In this document: piece by piece, positions 24,251 to 32,391 of the stretch | Layout: each line of letters starts with the position of its first letter | Numbering within the stretch: the stretch's first letter is position 1 | The notes under the pieces: model-generated | What the model was told of the DNA's origin: nothing | What the model saw: only the letters and a program-made list of their open reading frames with translations | The model's database searches: none | Assembly (NCBI GenBank): GCA_013216015.1 | Contig: JABSOI010000005.1 | Coordinates: forward strand, 1 to 34,237 | From: Alteromonadaceae bacterium | Lineage (GTDB): Bacteria > Pseudomonadota > Gammaproteobacteria > Enterobacterales > Alteromonadaceae | Length of the DNA stretch: 34,237 bases | Direction: 5' to 3' | Made by a program: the position numbers and the translations under genes

Positions 24251-26335
24251 TTACCAAATTTTTACGCGTTTCTCAGGCGCTATATACATTGCATCACCTT
24301 CTTTAACATCAAATGCTTTGTAAAACTCATTCATGTTAGATAATGCACCTAATGCACGGAACTCACCTGGAGAATGTGAGTCTGTAGCAATACGGTTACG
24401 CATAGATTTTTCAACAATTTTAGAACGCCATATTTGAGCGAATCCCATGAAGAAACGTTGATCACCAGTTAAGCCATCAATAATTGGTGCTTCTTTACCA
24501 TTTAGTGATTTTTTATATGCTTTATAAGCGATAGTAACACCAGATAAGTCACCGATGTTTTCACCTAAAGTAAGCTCGCCATTTACGTTCAAGTCATCAA
24601 AAACTTTATAATCAGCATATTGCTTAACTAATGCTTCGGTGCGTTTGGCAAATTCAGTAAGATCTTTTTCTGTCCACCAGTTACGTAAATTACCATCAGC
24701 ATCATATTTACTGCCTTGGTCATCAAAGCCGTGGCCCATTTCGTGACCAATAACCGCACCAATTCCGCCGTAGTTAACAGCATCTTCAGCAGCCAAATTA
24801 AAGAAAGGAGGTTGTAAAATTGCAGCAGGGAAAACTATTTCATTAACGGCTGCACTGTAATAAGCATTAACTGTTTGTGGAGTCATGCCCCATTCCCATT
24901 TTTGGATTGGGCCACCTAGTTTTTTAATATCTTTATTATGTTCAACCTTACCGGAACGAATAATATTACCTACAATATCATCGACTTTAACTGTTAAGGC
25001 ACTATAATTTTTCCATTTATCCGGATAACCAATTTTAGGGGTAAAGGCCGTTAACTTAACTTGAGCTGCTTTTTTAGTATCGCCAGACATCCATTCAAGT
25101 GAGTTAATGCTATCGCTGTAAGCATCTCTGAGGTTTTCTACTAAAGCACTCATTCGAGATTTAGCTTCTGGTGTAAAGTGACGGCTAACATAAACTTTAC
25201 CAATAACTTCGCCTAAGTTACTGTTTACTACCGCGACACCGCGTTTCCATTGTGGTCTTTGTTCTTTACGGCCACTAAGTTGTTTTGAGTAGAAGTCGAA
25301 GTTTTCGTTATCAATTTCTGCTGTTAAATAAGGTGCAAAATTGCTTAATGAGTGGAAGGTTAAATAAGTTTTCCAGTCTGACAAAGATGTTTTAGCAAAA
25401 ATATCACCAAATCCTTCAATAAAATCAGGTTGATTAATAATAATATCTTTTTGAGCAGCGACACCCAGAGCATCTAAATACGCATTCCAGTTAAATGCAT
25501 CAGTTAAAGTATTAAGATTTGCAACATCGAATTTGTTATATCTTTTTTCACGATCTCGTGATTCAACTCGTGTCCAATGGAAACCAGCAAGTTTGGTTTC
25601 AATTGTCATTATAGTTTGTGCGGCAGCTTTGCCGTCTTTTAAACCTGCTAAGTTAAACATGTTTTCAATGTGGGCAAGGTAACCTGCACGCAAAGCAACA
25701 AAGCGTTCTGCTTCATTGAAATAGTAATCTTTGTCAGGTAAGCCCAGTCCACTCTGCCATATGTGGGTGGCATAACGGCTTGAATCTTTTGAATCAATAC
25801 CAACATAAAATCCTACCGGACTGCCTACACCTATCGCTTGATATTTACCAAAAAAAACGGCTAATGCATTTTTATCTGTAAGGTTGTCAATGCTATCCAG
25901 AATAGGTTGTATTGGCGCAATGCCTGCTTTATCTCGAGTTTCTGAATCCATATAAGAACGGAACAAGTCAGAAACTTTTTGCTCATCAGAGCCCATTTTC
26001 AAGTTTTTGGTCGTAGCTAATTCTTCAATAATGGCTTTAACATCGTCATCGGCTTGATCGCGTAGGTCATAAAAAGAACCAATGGCTGTTTTATCAGCAG
26101 GGATCTCATTTGCCTTCATCCAGCCACCGTTGATATGCTGGTAAAAATTATCTTGAGCACGAACAGTTTTATCCATATTAGCTCTAGTGACACCAGAGAC
26201 TAAAACAGACTTTTTCATTTCATGACTAGTAGTTTGTTGTTGCACTGAGTTCTCGGTTGTTTTTGCTGGGTTCTGGTCACAACCAGCTACAAACAATAAT
26301 GAAGTACATACTGCACTTGTAATTAGGGCTTTCAT
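24251..26335 (-). CDS. pepO: M13-family zinc metallopeptidase lipoprotein (neprilysin/PepO-like)
   Basis: A 694-aa oligopeptidase. Lipobox LFVAGC (Cys19), so it is a lipoprotein facing the periplasm or cell surface. The long N-terminal M13_N domain (about 55-440) starts DNFYQHINGGWMKANEIPADK. The C-terminal catalytic domain has the substrate-binding NAYY at 490-493, the zinc motif HEMGH at 531-535 and the third ligand Glu592 in GENIGD (592-596). All active residues are present and the length is normal. The extreme C-terminus ends VKIW, as in many M13 enzymes. Start ATG 26335. Monocistronic, with its own terminator. It trims short peptides; no specific substrate can be named. Confidence 0.93.
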   Translation of the reverse strand: MKALITSAVCTSLLFVAGCDQNPAKTTENSVQQQTTSHEMKKSVLVSGVTRANMDKTVRAQDNFYQHINGGWMKANEIPADKTAIGSFYDLRDQADDDVKAIIEELATTKNLKMGSDEQKVSDLFRSYMDSETRDKAGIAPIQPILDSIDNLTDKNALAVFFGKYQAIGVGSPVGFYVGIDSKDSSRYATHIWQSGLGLPDKDYYFNEAERFVALRAGYLAHIENMFNLAGLKDGKAAAQTIMTIETKLAGFHWTRVESRDREKRYNKFDVANLNTLTDAFNWNAYLDALGVAAQKDIIINQPDFIEGFGDIFAKTSLSDWKTYLTFHSLSNFAPYLTAEIDNENFDFYSKQLSGRKEQRPQWKRGVAVVNSNLGEVIGKVYVSRHFTPEAKSRMSALVENLRDAYSDSINSLEWMSGDTKKAAQVKLTAFTPKIGYPDKWKNYSALTVKVDDIVGNIIRSGKVEHNKDIKKLGGPIQKWEWGMTPQTVNAYYSAAVNEIVFPAAILQPPFFNLAAEDAVNYGGIGAVIGHEMGHGFDDQGSKYDADGNLRNWWTEKDLTEFAKRTEALVKQYADYKVFDDLNVNGELTLGENIGDLSGVTIAYKAYKKSLNGKEAPIIDGLTGDQRFFMGFAQIWRSKIVEKSMRNRIATDSHSPGEFRALGALSNMNEFYKAFDVKEGDAMYIAPEKRVKIW

Positions 26336-26684
26336 TGTTTACTCACATTTTAATGTATATTTGTTTAAGGTAATTAGGTTTAAAGTCGTTCGGTTTAAGT
26401 AATCAGGTTTTTATTCTATATAAATTTAGATTTTAAATTCCGTAGAAGATGTCTTTATCTGATTTTATTTCAAGATATTAATACTTATTCAGAGAAACAT
26501 CTGATTACATATTATTGAACTTAATAATGACGGAGTAGTTTATAGCATGAACATTTTTTGAATCCTATATTATCAACATTTAATATAGATGTAATTTTTG
26601 AAAATGTATCTTTTTTAGGATACAAATCAGGTTAAAAATAAACTAAATGTACATTCGCACATTTCTTCAATAGTACGGGTATAT
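26336..26684. other. Intergenic region between exporter and peptidase genes
   Basis: Very A+T-rich, no ORF and no clear hairpin. A loose repetition of AGGTTTAA-like words occurs around 26365-26415 near the peptidase start. The peptidase promoter presumably lies here; I cannot place its hexamers with confidence. There is no obvious terminator for the ThrE-type gene that ends at 26685. Confidence 0.4.
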
Positions 26685-27911
26685 TTATAGTGTTTTTCGA
26701 TGGGGTAAAACAACATTAGAAAAAATAATTCCGGCAACTAATGACATAAAAATTAAAAATGCCTGTGAGCCAATGTCTGTTGAGGCAATCATTTGTTCAC
26801 CTGAAATTAAACTGTTTAGCCCTATATAAACTTTACTTCCAGGAACAAGTACGACTAAACCAAGTAGTCTAACTATGCTTGAGGGTAAATTCATGAAGCG
26901 TGAAAATAAATTACTATATATACCTAACGCGAAAGCACCAACAAAAGCGCCAAGAGCAACACCTAAATAACCACCAGCCCATACACTGACTGAGTAAGCA
27001 ACATATCCGGAAATAATGCCCCAGGGTGCATCTTTTAATCTTGCTTTAAATAAAATAACCAGGCTGAATGATAAAATGGTCACCGCAACCCATGAAGTCC
27101 ACATAGGTGTGGTTTCAGGAGGTATAAATTCTACTTTGCCCCAGAAGAGCTCCGCAAAAGCCATACCAAGTACTGCACCAAAGTATAATTTAAACATCAT
27201 CATTACGCCGTCCATGATGCGTGCCGTGCCTGACATCAAGTGTCTGGCTGCCAGTTCAGAAAGTCCTACTGTTAAAGATAAACCAGGAATAAAGGCAATT
27301 ATGCTGGAGAGAATAACCATAGGTACATTAATGCTTGGATCAATGAGTGTAATGGCACAGGCAAGCAAAGAAGTAGTTAACGCGACGACAGGCTCTAACA
27401 TTTCCGTTACTGAGCGTGAACGTTCAGACCAAACGACAAAAAGGTAGGCGACAAATCCCAATAATGTAGACCAGAAAACATCATTCCAGCTGGTACGCAT
27501 CAACATCGCAAATGCACCACTTGAAGCACCATATGCCAGAAATGTTAATAAAAAGCCATAGGGAGGAGGTTTTTTATCAATTTCATTTAAGCGTTCAATT
27601 GCTTCGGCGAGTGTTCTCTCACCTGAAGTTAATTCATCAACCAGCTCATCAATTCGAGCCAAAGATCCTAAATCTATATCACCAGGAGGAACACGGACCA
27701 GGTGATTATATTGTTGGTCGTCATCGTCATCTGACAGGATAAATGTTAGTGAGGTAGGTGCAATAATGAAAGATGCCCGCAGCTGTAAAAAATTTGCAAT
27801 ACTTTGTAAGTTATCTTCTAATCGGTATGCCGTGGTGCCTAATTTATGTAATGCTTTTCCCAGTCGTATAATAAATCGACGTTTTTGATAGAAATCATCT
27901 GTTTGCGTCAT
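26685..27911 (-). CDS. Threonine/serine exporter family protein (ThrE type, YjjP-YjjB fusion)
   Basis: A 408-aa inner-membrane protein. The N-terminal part has the ThrE/DUF1212 helix start FIIRLGKALHKLGTTAYRLEDNL, soluble for about 110 residues, followed by hydrophobic helices. The C-terminal part (about 265-408) matches the ThrE_2/DUF3815 half with GAFALGIYSNLFSRFMNLPSS and LVPGSKVYIGL. In E. coli these two halves are separate proteins (YjjP, YjjB) forming a dicarboxylate exporter; the fused form as in Corynebacterium ThrE exports Thr/Ser. Which substrate applies here is open. Ribosome site weak. It is divergent from the small membrane protein at 27999. Confidence 0.88.
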   Translation of the reverse strand: MTQTDDFYQKRRFIIRLGKALHKLGTTAYRLEDNLQSIANFLQLRASFIIAPTSLTFILSDDDDDQQYNHLVRVPPGDIDLGSLARIDELVDELTSGERTLAEAIERLNEIDKKPPPYGFLLTFLAYGASSGAFAMLMRTSWNDVFWSTLLGFVAYLFVVWSERSRSVTEMLEPVVALTTSLLACAITLIDPSINVPMVILSSIIAFIPGLSLTVGLSELAARHLMSGTARIMDGVMMMFKLYFGAVLGMAFAELFWGKVEFIPPETTPMWTSWVAVTILSFSLVILFKARLKDAPWGIISGYVAYSVSVWAGGYLGVALGAFVGAFALGIYSNLFSRFMNLPSSIVRLLGLVVLVPGSKVYIGLNSLISGEQMIASTDIGSQAFLIFMSLVAGIIFSNVVLPHRKTL

Positions 27912-27998
27912 GTAAATGCTTGTCCAAAATGAGCGCTTGATTTAGGCTATGCATGATAATTGATTTTTGCAATATACCCAAATAAATAAGGAATGAAA

Positions 27999-28172
27999 AT
28001 GGTGCTATTGATAATACTGGCGGTTTTGTTTGTTGGAGTTGGTTTAATGGTTGTCTTTGGTGAGCGTTATGCAAAACCAATGGAGCCCGAACAACAAGCT
28101 AAATTTTCAAGAATTGCTATAATTCTGGTTTTTGTATTACTTGTTGCTGCGATTATTAAAAACTTAACTTAA
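27999..28172 (+). CDS. Small two-helix membrane protein
   Basis: A 57-aa protein not recognised by name. Residues 2-20 (VLLIILAVLFVGVGLMVVF) and 39-53 (IAIILVFVLLVAAII) are hydrophobic helices joined by a charged loop GERYAKPMEPEQQAKFSR. A Shine-Dalgarno AAGGA (27988-27992) stands 6 bases before the ATG at 27999, better placed than for the in-frame ATG at 27993. The last four codons (AAC TTA ACT TAA) are made by the start of the (AACTT)12 repeat, so the C-terminus and stop are set by the repeat. It lies 74 bp ahead of lspA on the same strand. Supported by composition and ribosome site only. Confidence 0.65.
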   Translation: MVLLIILAVLFVGVGLMVVFGERYAKPMEPEQQAKFSRIAIILVFVLLVAAIIKNLT

Positions 28173-28220
28173 CTTAACTTAACTTAACTTAACTTAACTT
28201 AACTTAACTTAACTTAACTT
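28161..28220. repeat. Pentanucleotide microsatellite (AACTT)12
   Basis: Twelve perfect AACTT units fill exactly 60 bp. The repeat begins inside the last codons of the small membrane gene and ends 25 bp before the lspA start codon. Five-base steps would change spacing, not the frame of either gene, because the small gene's TAA falls within the second to third unit. Long perfect 5-mers are rare in gammaproteobacterial genomes and are prone to slippage. Confidence 0.95.
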
Positions 28221-28245
28221 GTTTTCATTGAAAGAAAGAAAGAAT

Positions 28246-28743
28246 ATGAATATTTTCAAAAGAATAAAAATAATTTTATTGGTTAGTGTCGCTGGTGTTG
28301 CTTGCGATCAGTATACTAAAGCATTGGCAACTGAATACCTAAGAAAAACGGGGATGGATAGCTATTTCAATGATTTTTTTAGAATTGGCTATACGGAAAA
28401 TATTGGTGCTTTTTTAGGGGTAGGCAGTAATTTACCTGAGAATTATCGTTTTGGAATTTTTGTCATTGCAGTGGGTGCTTTACTTTTAGGCTTGCTGATT
28501 TATTTGGTCTTGAATGCCAGGCAAACGACTTATTCTTTAGTCGGATTGTCACTGGTTTTTTCTGGTGGACTCAGCAACTTTTATGATCGAGTGGTTAATA
28601 ATGGTGCTGTGGTCGATTTTTTAAATATAGGATTTGGTCCAATTCGGACGGGGGTTTTTAATATTGCGGATATGTTCATACTTTTTGGATTACTTATTTT
28701 TGTTATTACACCTGAAAATAAATCAATGAAAGGTTCTGGTTAA
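28246..28743 (+). CDS. lspA: Signal peptidase II paralogue (prolipoprotein peptidase)
   Basis: A 165-aa aspartic protease of the inner membrane that removes lipoprotein signal peptides after diacylglyceryl transfer. All family blocks are present: DQYTK at 21-25, ENIGAF at 51-56, SNFYDR at 110-115, VVDFL with Asp124, and FNIAD with Asp142. Asp124 and Asp142 are the catalytic pair. Four hydrophobic helices. A TTG at 28219 also opens the frame, but ATG 28246 follows a purine-rich GAAAGAAAGAAAG. It is not beside ileS or rpsT as housekeeping lspA usually is, so it is probably a second copy with a dedicated job, perhaps for the neighbouring envelope genes. That role is inference. Confidence 0.88.
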   Translation: MNIFKRIKIILLVSVAGVACDQYTKALATEYLRKTGMDSYFNDFFRIGYTENIGAFLGVGSNLPENYRFGIFVIAVGALLLGLLIYLVLNARQTTYSLVGLSLVFSGGLSNFYDRVVNNGAVVDFLNIGFGPIRTGVFNIADMFILFGLLIFVITPENKSMKGSG

Positions 28744-28929
28744 ATAGGCAGGTTAAAGGCACCTCATATCAATTTATTAGTACAATTGTCAGTCAATCGC
28801 ATGAGCGATAATTATTATGCAGATTTCACAATGACTACAATTTGTTACAAACGATAGATCTTGTTACGTCAATTTCATTTCTTGTTAAATATACTGGCAG
28901 GGTATTTTACAACAACGGAAACAAAAATA

Positions 28930-29769
28930 ATGAATTCAACTTACAAAAAAATATTAGTAACAGCAGTAACATTACTTAGCGTAACTTTATCTTCAGCTAG
29001 CATAGCGGCAGATATTGCTCATGCCATCAGAAATAATACTCAGGATAATACCACTACGGAAAATTATTTTGAGATAGGTATAGGTGCAGCAATGGGTGTG
29101 GCACCAAAGCTTGCAAGTTCAGAAGAACAATGGAAAGGTCGCTCTCTTTTTATCAATGGGAGCTATAATTGGAATGGCTTATTTATCGAAAAATATGGAG
29201 AAAGTTCGGATCCATTCGTTATAGGTTATAACGCTTATAATAGTGATAATTGGTCATTTGATGTGGTGGTTGGTTCTAAATATGGTGGCGGCGCATTTAC
29301 GAATAAACGGTTTGATGGTCTGGATGAACGAAAAGGCAGTACCATGTTTGGAGGTCGGTTAACGGGCTATTTTGGTGACAATATTTTTCAATTTTCAGCT
29401 AAACACGATATAAGTGGCAATACCAATGGCTTCGCGGCCTCGGCAGTTGCAGGCAGGAATTGGCAATTACGTAATTGGAATTTTCATGGCATGTTGGGTC
29501 TGTATTATTACAACTCGAGTATGAACCAATATTATTATGGTGTATCAGCCGAAGAAGCCGCGAGAACTGAATTTACAGAATATAAGCCCGGCGGTAATGT
29601 AAATTTTACGGCTGAGGTTGGTGTTACTTACCCCATTACTGAAGATTGGGTTTTTAGAGCTACAGCCCGGGCCAGAACTGTTTCTGATGAAGATATGGAC
29701 AGTCCATTGTTCATGACCAGACGTTCAAGTGCTATGGCATTAAGCACAAGCATTAGCTATGTGTTTTAA
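28930..29769 (+). CDS. MipA/OmpV family outer-membrane protein
   Basis: A 279-aa beta-barrel protein. The signal peptide ends ASIAA before DIAHAI. The mature part alternates aromatic and polar residues and carries MipA features such as FEIGIGAAMGVAPKL, GGRLTGYFGDNIFQFSAKHDISGN and a terminal SSAMALSTSISYVF ending in Phe. MipA was described as a scaffold for murein synthases; many relatives form pores or respond to stress and their exact role is unclear. The frame is open from 28861, but ATG 28930 begins a proper signal peptide. Followed after 2 bp by the DUF3019 gene, so it is first in an operon with that gene and the two-component pair. Confidence 0.85.
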   Translation: MNSTYKKILVTAVTLLSVTLSSASIAADIAHAIRNNTQDNTTTENYFEIGIGAAMGVAPKLASSEEQWKGRSLFINGSYNWNGLFIEKYGESSDPFVIGYNAYNSDNWSFDVVVGSKYGGGAFTNKRFDGLDERKGSTMFGGRLTGYFGDNIFQFSAKHDISGNTNGFAASAVAGRNWQLRNWNFHGMLGLYYYNSSMNQYYYGVSAEEAARTEFTEYKPGGNVNFTAEVGVTYPITEDWVFRATARARTVSDEDMDSPLFMTRRSSAMALSTSISYVF

Positions 29770-29771
29770 GT

Positions 29772-30245
29772 ATGGATAATCAGATGCTTACTACAGCAAT
29801 AAATAATAAAAGAAACAAGAAAAGAAATAAACAACCTCACGTAACGATAATTTCAGGTTGGTTAATCGCATGTTGCCTGATGCTGGCGAGCAGCCATTCG
29901 TTAGCACAGCCCGATAAACCGGTTCGGGGGACTCAGTTAGAAGTAACTCCTGAGCGTTGTATTGCTTTACGAAAAGGGCAAACCTGTTATTTAGAAGTTA
30001 CCTTTAAATGGCAGCAAGGCGAAAGTAGTGATTACTGTTTAATTAATGTCACCAGAAATAGTGTACTTAAGTGTTGGAGAAATCGAAGCAAAGGGCAATA
30101 TAGCTTTGATTTCCAATCAAGTAAAAGTAATACGTTTGTTTTACGTAGCAAAAATTCAAACGTTGATCTTGCTCAGGCTCACATTGTTGTTGCTTGGGTA
30201 TATAAATCAACTAAACGATCCAAATTAAGCTGGAGACTATTGTGA
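29772..30245 (+). CDS. DUF3019 periplasmic protein
   Basis: A 157-aa exported protein of unknown function. After a basic n-region (NKRNKKRNKQ) comes a hydrophobic signal segment IISGWLIACCLMLASSHSLAQ. The mature domain starts LEVTPERCIALRKGQTCYLEVTFKW, the DUF3019 signature, with four Cys likely in two disulfides and an all-beta pattern. The domain occurs in Alteromonadales beside MipA-type proteins and OmpR/EnvZ-type regulators, as here, which suggests an envelope sensor or accessory. It starts 2 bp after the MipA stop and its own stop overlaps the GTG start of the response regulator. Confidence 0.82.
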   Translation: MDNQMLTTAINNKRNKKRNKQPHVTIISGWLIACCLMLASSHSLAQPDKPVRGTQLEVTPERCIALRKGQTCYLEVTFKWQQGESSDYCLINVTRNSVLKCWRNRSKGQYSFDFQSSKSNTFVLRSKNSNVDLAQAHIVVAWVYKSTKRSKLSWRLL

Positions 30246-30961
30246 TTGAGGAGTTTACGGGCAAGCATATCATGCTGGTGGAAGATGATATATCGCTGGC
30301 CGAATGGTTTAGCGACTATTTAAGCGAACAGGGATATTTGGTTACCATAGTAAATCGTGGTGATATTGCAATAGAACTGATAGAAGTAGACAACCCGGAT
30401 ATGGTAGTTTTAGATATTATGCTGCCGGTAAAAGATGGTTTTGATGTATGTAAGGCTGTACGAAACTTTTATAATGGACCTATTTTAATGATGACTGCTC
30501 GTGATCAGGAAACTGATGAAGTATTGGGCCTAGAATTAGGGGCTGATGATTATTTAACAAAACCGGTAAAACCACGGGTACTTTTATCAAGAATTAAGGC
30601 GTTGTTCCGTCGAATTTCGCCTGATGATGCAAGTAAGGATACGGATGGAAAAAGTTTCAGATATGGTCATTTTGTAATAGAAGCAGATTCCAGAAAAACG
30701 ACGGTTTCAGGCATTCCTATTTCCATATCATCGAATGAATTTGATGTACTTTGGATATTGGCAAAAGAAGCGGGTAATGTTGTCAGCCGCAAAACATTGG
30801 TGACTGAGCTTAGAGGTATTGATTACGATGGTTTTGACAGATCTGTTGATATTATGATTTCAAGGATTCGTAAGAAATTAGGTGATGATGCCAGTAATCC
30901 GTACCGAATTAAAACGATTTGGGGCAAAGGTTATTTATTTGTGAAGGATGCCTGGTCGTGA
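30242..30961 (+). CDS. OmpR-family response regulator
   Basis: A 239-aa transcription regulator. Receiver domain 8-120 with acidic pocket E14/D15/D16, phospho-acceptor Asp58 (VVLDIMLP), Thr85 and Lys107 (LTKPVK). Winged-helix DNA-binding domain about 140-236 (SSNEFDVLWILAKEAG ... SVDIMISRIRKKLG ... RIKTIWGKGYLF). Start is GTG 30242, overlapping the DUF3019 stop, with GGAG at 30232-30235 at good spacing. It is expected to be phosphorylated by the downstream kinase and to control the mipA-DUF3019 operon itself, which is inference from operon structure. Confidence 0.93.
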   Translation: MIEEFTGKHIMLVEDDISLAEWFSDYLSEQGYLVTIVNRGDIAIELIEVDNPDMVVLDIMLPVKDGFDVCKAVRNFYNGPILMMTARDQETDEVLGLELGADDYLTKPVKPRVLLSRIKALFRRISPDDASKDTDGKSFRYGHFVIEADSRKTTVSGIPISISSNEFDVLWILAKEAGNVVSRKTLVTELRGIDYDGFDRSVDIMISRIRKKLGDDASNPYRIKTIWGKGYLFVKDAWS

Positions 30962-31034
30962 TACCTATGATTTTGATATTTCCAGTGATGATATTTGGGC
31001 GGATGACATTTCAGTTGATGATAAAAGTGTGTGA
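30948..31034 (+). CDS. Asp-rich 28-codon micro-ORF between regulator and kinase
   Basis: An ATG inside the last codons of the response regulator, in the frame one base off, opens MPGRDTYDFDISSDD... and runs to a TGA at 31032-31034, 9 bp before the kinase start. Nine of the 28 residues are Asp and the frame fills the whole gap between the genes. It may be a small acidic peptide, a translational coupler, or the remains of a longer acidic tail of the regulator moved out of frame. AAGG lies directly before the ATG, too close to be a good ribosome site. Low confidence as a real protein. Confidence 0.3.
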   Translation: MPGRDTYDFDISSDDIWADDISVDDKSV

Positions 31035-31043
31035 GTTTGCATT

Positions 31044-32354
31044 ATGAAAAAGCTGACTTTTTCGTTAATGTTGGCGATGCTTGTGTCTATTATCGGGTTA
31101 GGCTGGGGTTTGGATAACTTGTTTAGCCAATACCAAGCACAAGAACATTCAATGGGGGACGGTTCTATTGGTGAAAATCCAACGGCTGAATCTAATGAAT
31201 TGACTCCTTATTATATTTTGGGTTCGTCATTAGCTAAAACGTTGGACAAACAAAAAGATATCAATGAATTTATCGCTAATTGGCAGCATCAAAATAAGCT
31301 TGGTTTAAGCTTGATCCATTTAGTTGAATTTCCGTTACCAACGTCTTTGCAAGAAGATTTCAACTCGGGTAAGCCCCTGACCTTAGAGTCGGAAGACAAT
31401 ATTTTAATACATTTTATTCTGCCCAAAAATCAAAAAGTATTGATGTTGTCGTTACCAGCGATAGAAAAAAATACTGATAACAGTGCACTGCAACTTATTT
31501 TAACGACGCTATTTTATCTGGGCATTATTATTGTGGTATTTATTTGGTTGTATCCTTTAATTAAACATTTGAAACAATTAAGGATCACTGCAAAAGCCTT
31601 TGGTGAAGGTCAGTTGCAGGAGCGTATTGTCATTGATTCAACTTCATATATTTCTGATATAGAAATTGAATTTAACAACATGGCTCAACGTATTGAAACA
31701 TTAGTTAATGATAACAAACTGCTGGGTAATGCAGTTTCCCATGATTTACGTACTCCGCTGGCGCGATTAAGATTTGGTATTGAAGCTTTACAGGAAACCA
31801 ATAATCAAAAGACAAGGGAAAAGTATGAGGCCCATATAAGCCGTGATATTGATGAAATGGAAAAGTTAGTTGCTGTATTGTTAAATTATGCGCGATTAGA
31901 GCAGGCTATGATAGCTGTTGAGCGTAAACCAATTGAATTAAATCGTTTGATTATGGAATGTATTAATTCAATACGGTCGGGTAGAACGGAAATTATTTTC
32001 CAGCCTAAAGGAGAAGCGACGATCCTTGGAGATTATAATTACCTGACTATGTTAGTGAATAATTTATTGAATAACGCACAGCAATACGGCAATCATAAAA
32101 TTTTAATTTGCGTAGAGCAATTTGAATCAAAGGTTGTATTTTCTATTGCTGACGATGGTTCAGGCATAGCACAAGAAAAACGTGAAGGACTATTAAAGCC
32201 CTTCACTCGCGGAGATAATGTACTGGAACAGTCTGGTTATGGTATGGGGCTGGCTATTGTTTTCCGTATTGCTCTTTGGCATAAAGCTGATTTCACTATT
32301 GGTGATTCCAGTGAATTAGGCGGGGCAGAGTTTAGTCTTGAATTTAAGGTTTAA
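31044..32354 (+). CDS. Sensor histidine kinase (partner of the OmpR-type regulator)
   Basis: A 436-aa inner-membrane kinase. Transmembrane helix 5-22, a periplasmic domain of about 125 residues, a second helix 149-170, and a HAMP linker about 171-223. DHp box NAVSHDLRTPLARLR has phospho-His233. The HATPase domain has N-box Asn344 (NLLNNAQ), G1 DDGSGI at 370-375 and GYGMGLA at 398-404. All catalytic boxes are intact. The periplasmic domain matches no sensor fold that I recognise. Start ATG 31044 follows GTGAG. Ends the mipA-DUF3019-regulator-kinase operon; DUF3019 and MipA may be its input or output. Confidence 0.92.
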   Translation: MKKLTFSLMLAMLVSIIGLGWGLDNLFSQYQAQEHSMGDGSIGENPTAESNELTPYYILGSSLAKTLDKQKDINEFIANWQHQNKLGLSLIHLVEFPLPTSLQEDFNSGKPLTLESEDNILIHFILPKNQKVLMLSLPAIEKNTDNSALQLILTTLFYLGIIIVVFIWLYPLIKHLKQLRITAKAFGEGQLQERIVIDSTSYISDIEIEFNNMAQRIETLVNDNKLLGNAVSHDLRTPLARLRFGIEALQETNNQKTREKYEAHISRDIDEMEKLVAVLLNYARLEQAMIAVERKPIELNRLIMECINSIRSGRTEIIFQPKGEATILGDYNYLTMLVNNLLNNAQQYGNHKILICVEQFESKVVFSIADDGSGIAQEKREGLLKPFTRGDNVLEQSGYGMGLAIVFRIALWHKADFTIGDSSELGGAEFSLEFKV

Positions 32355-32369
32355 TTTTTTCATTTCTTA

Positions 32370-32388
32370 TTTCTGTTGTTAACAGAAA
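32370..32388. terminator. Hairpin between convergent kinase and LysE genes
   Basis: TTTCTGTT (32370-32377) / AACAGAAA (32381-32388) form an 8-bp stem with a 3-base loop between the kinase stop (32354) and the LysE stop (32392). No clean U run on either strand, so it is a weak terminator at best; location between convergent genes supports the role. Confidence 0.4.
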
Positions 32389-32391
32389 GCG

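Noticed and set aside
27895-28080. 61-codon minus-strand frame opposite the small membrane gene
   Set aside because: It is the complement of the better-supported plus-strand gene (ribosome site, two hydrophobic helices) and overlaps the ThrE-type start.
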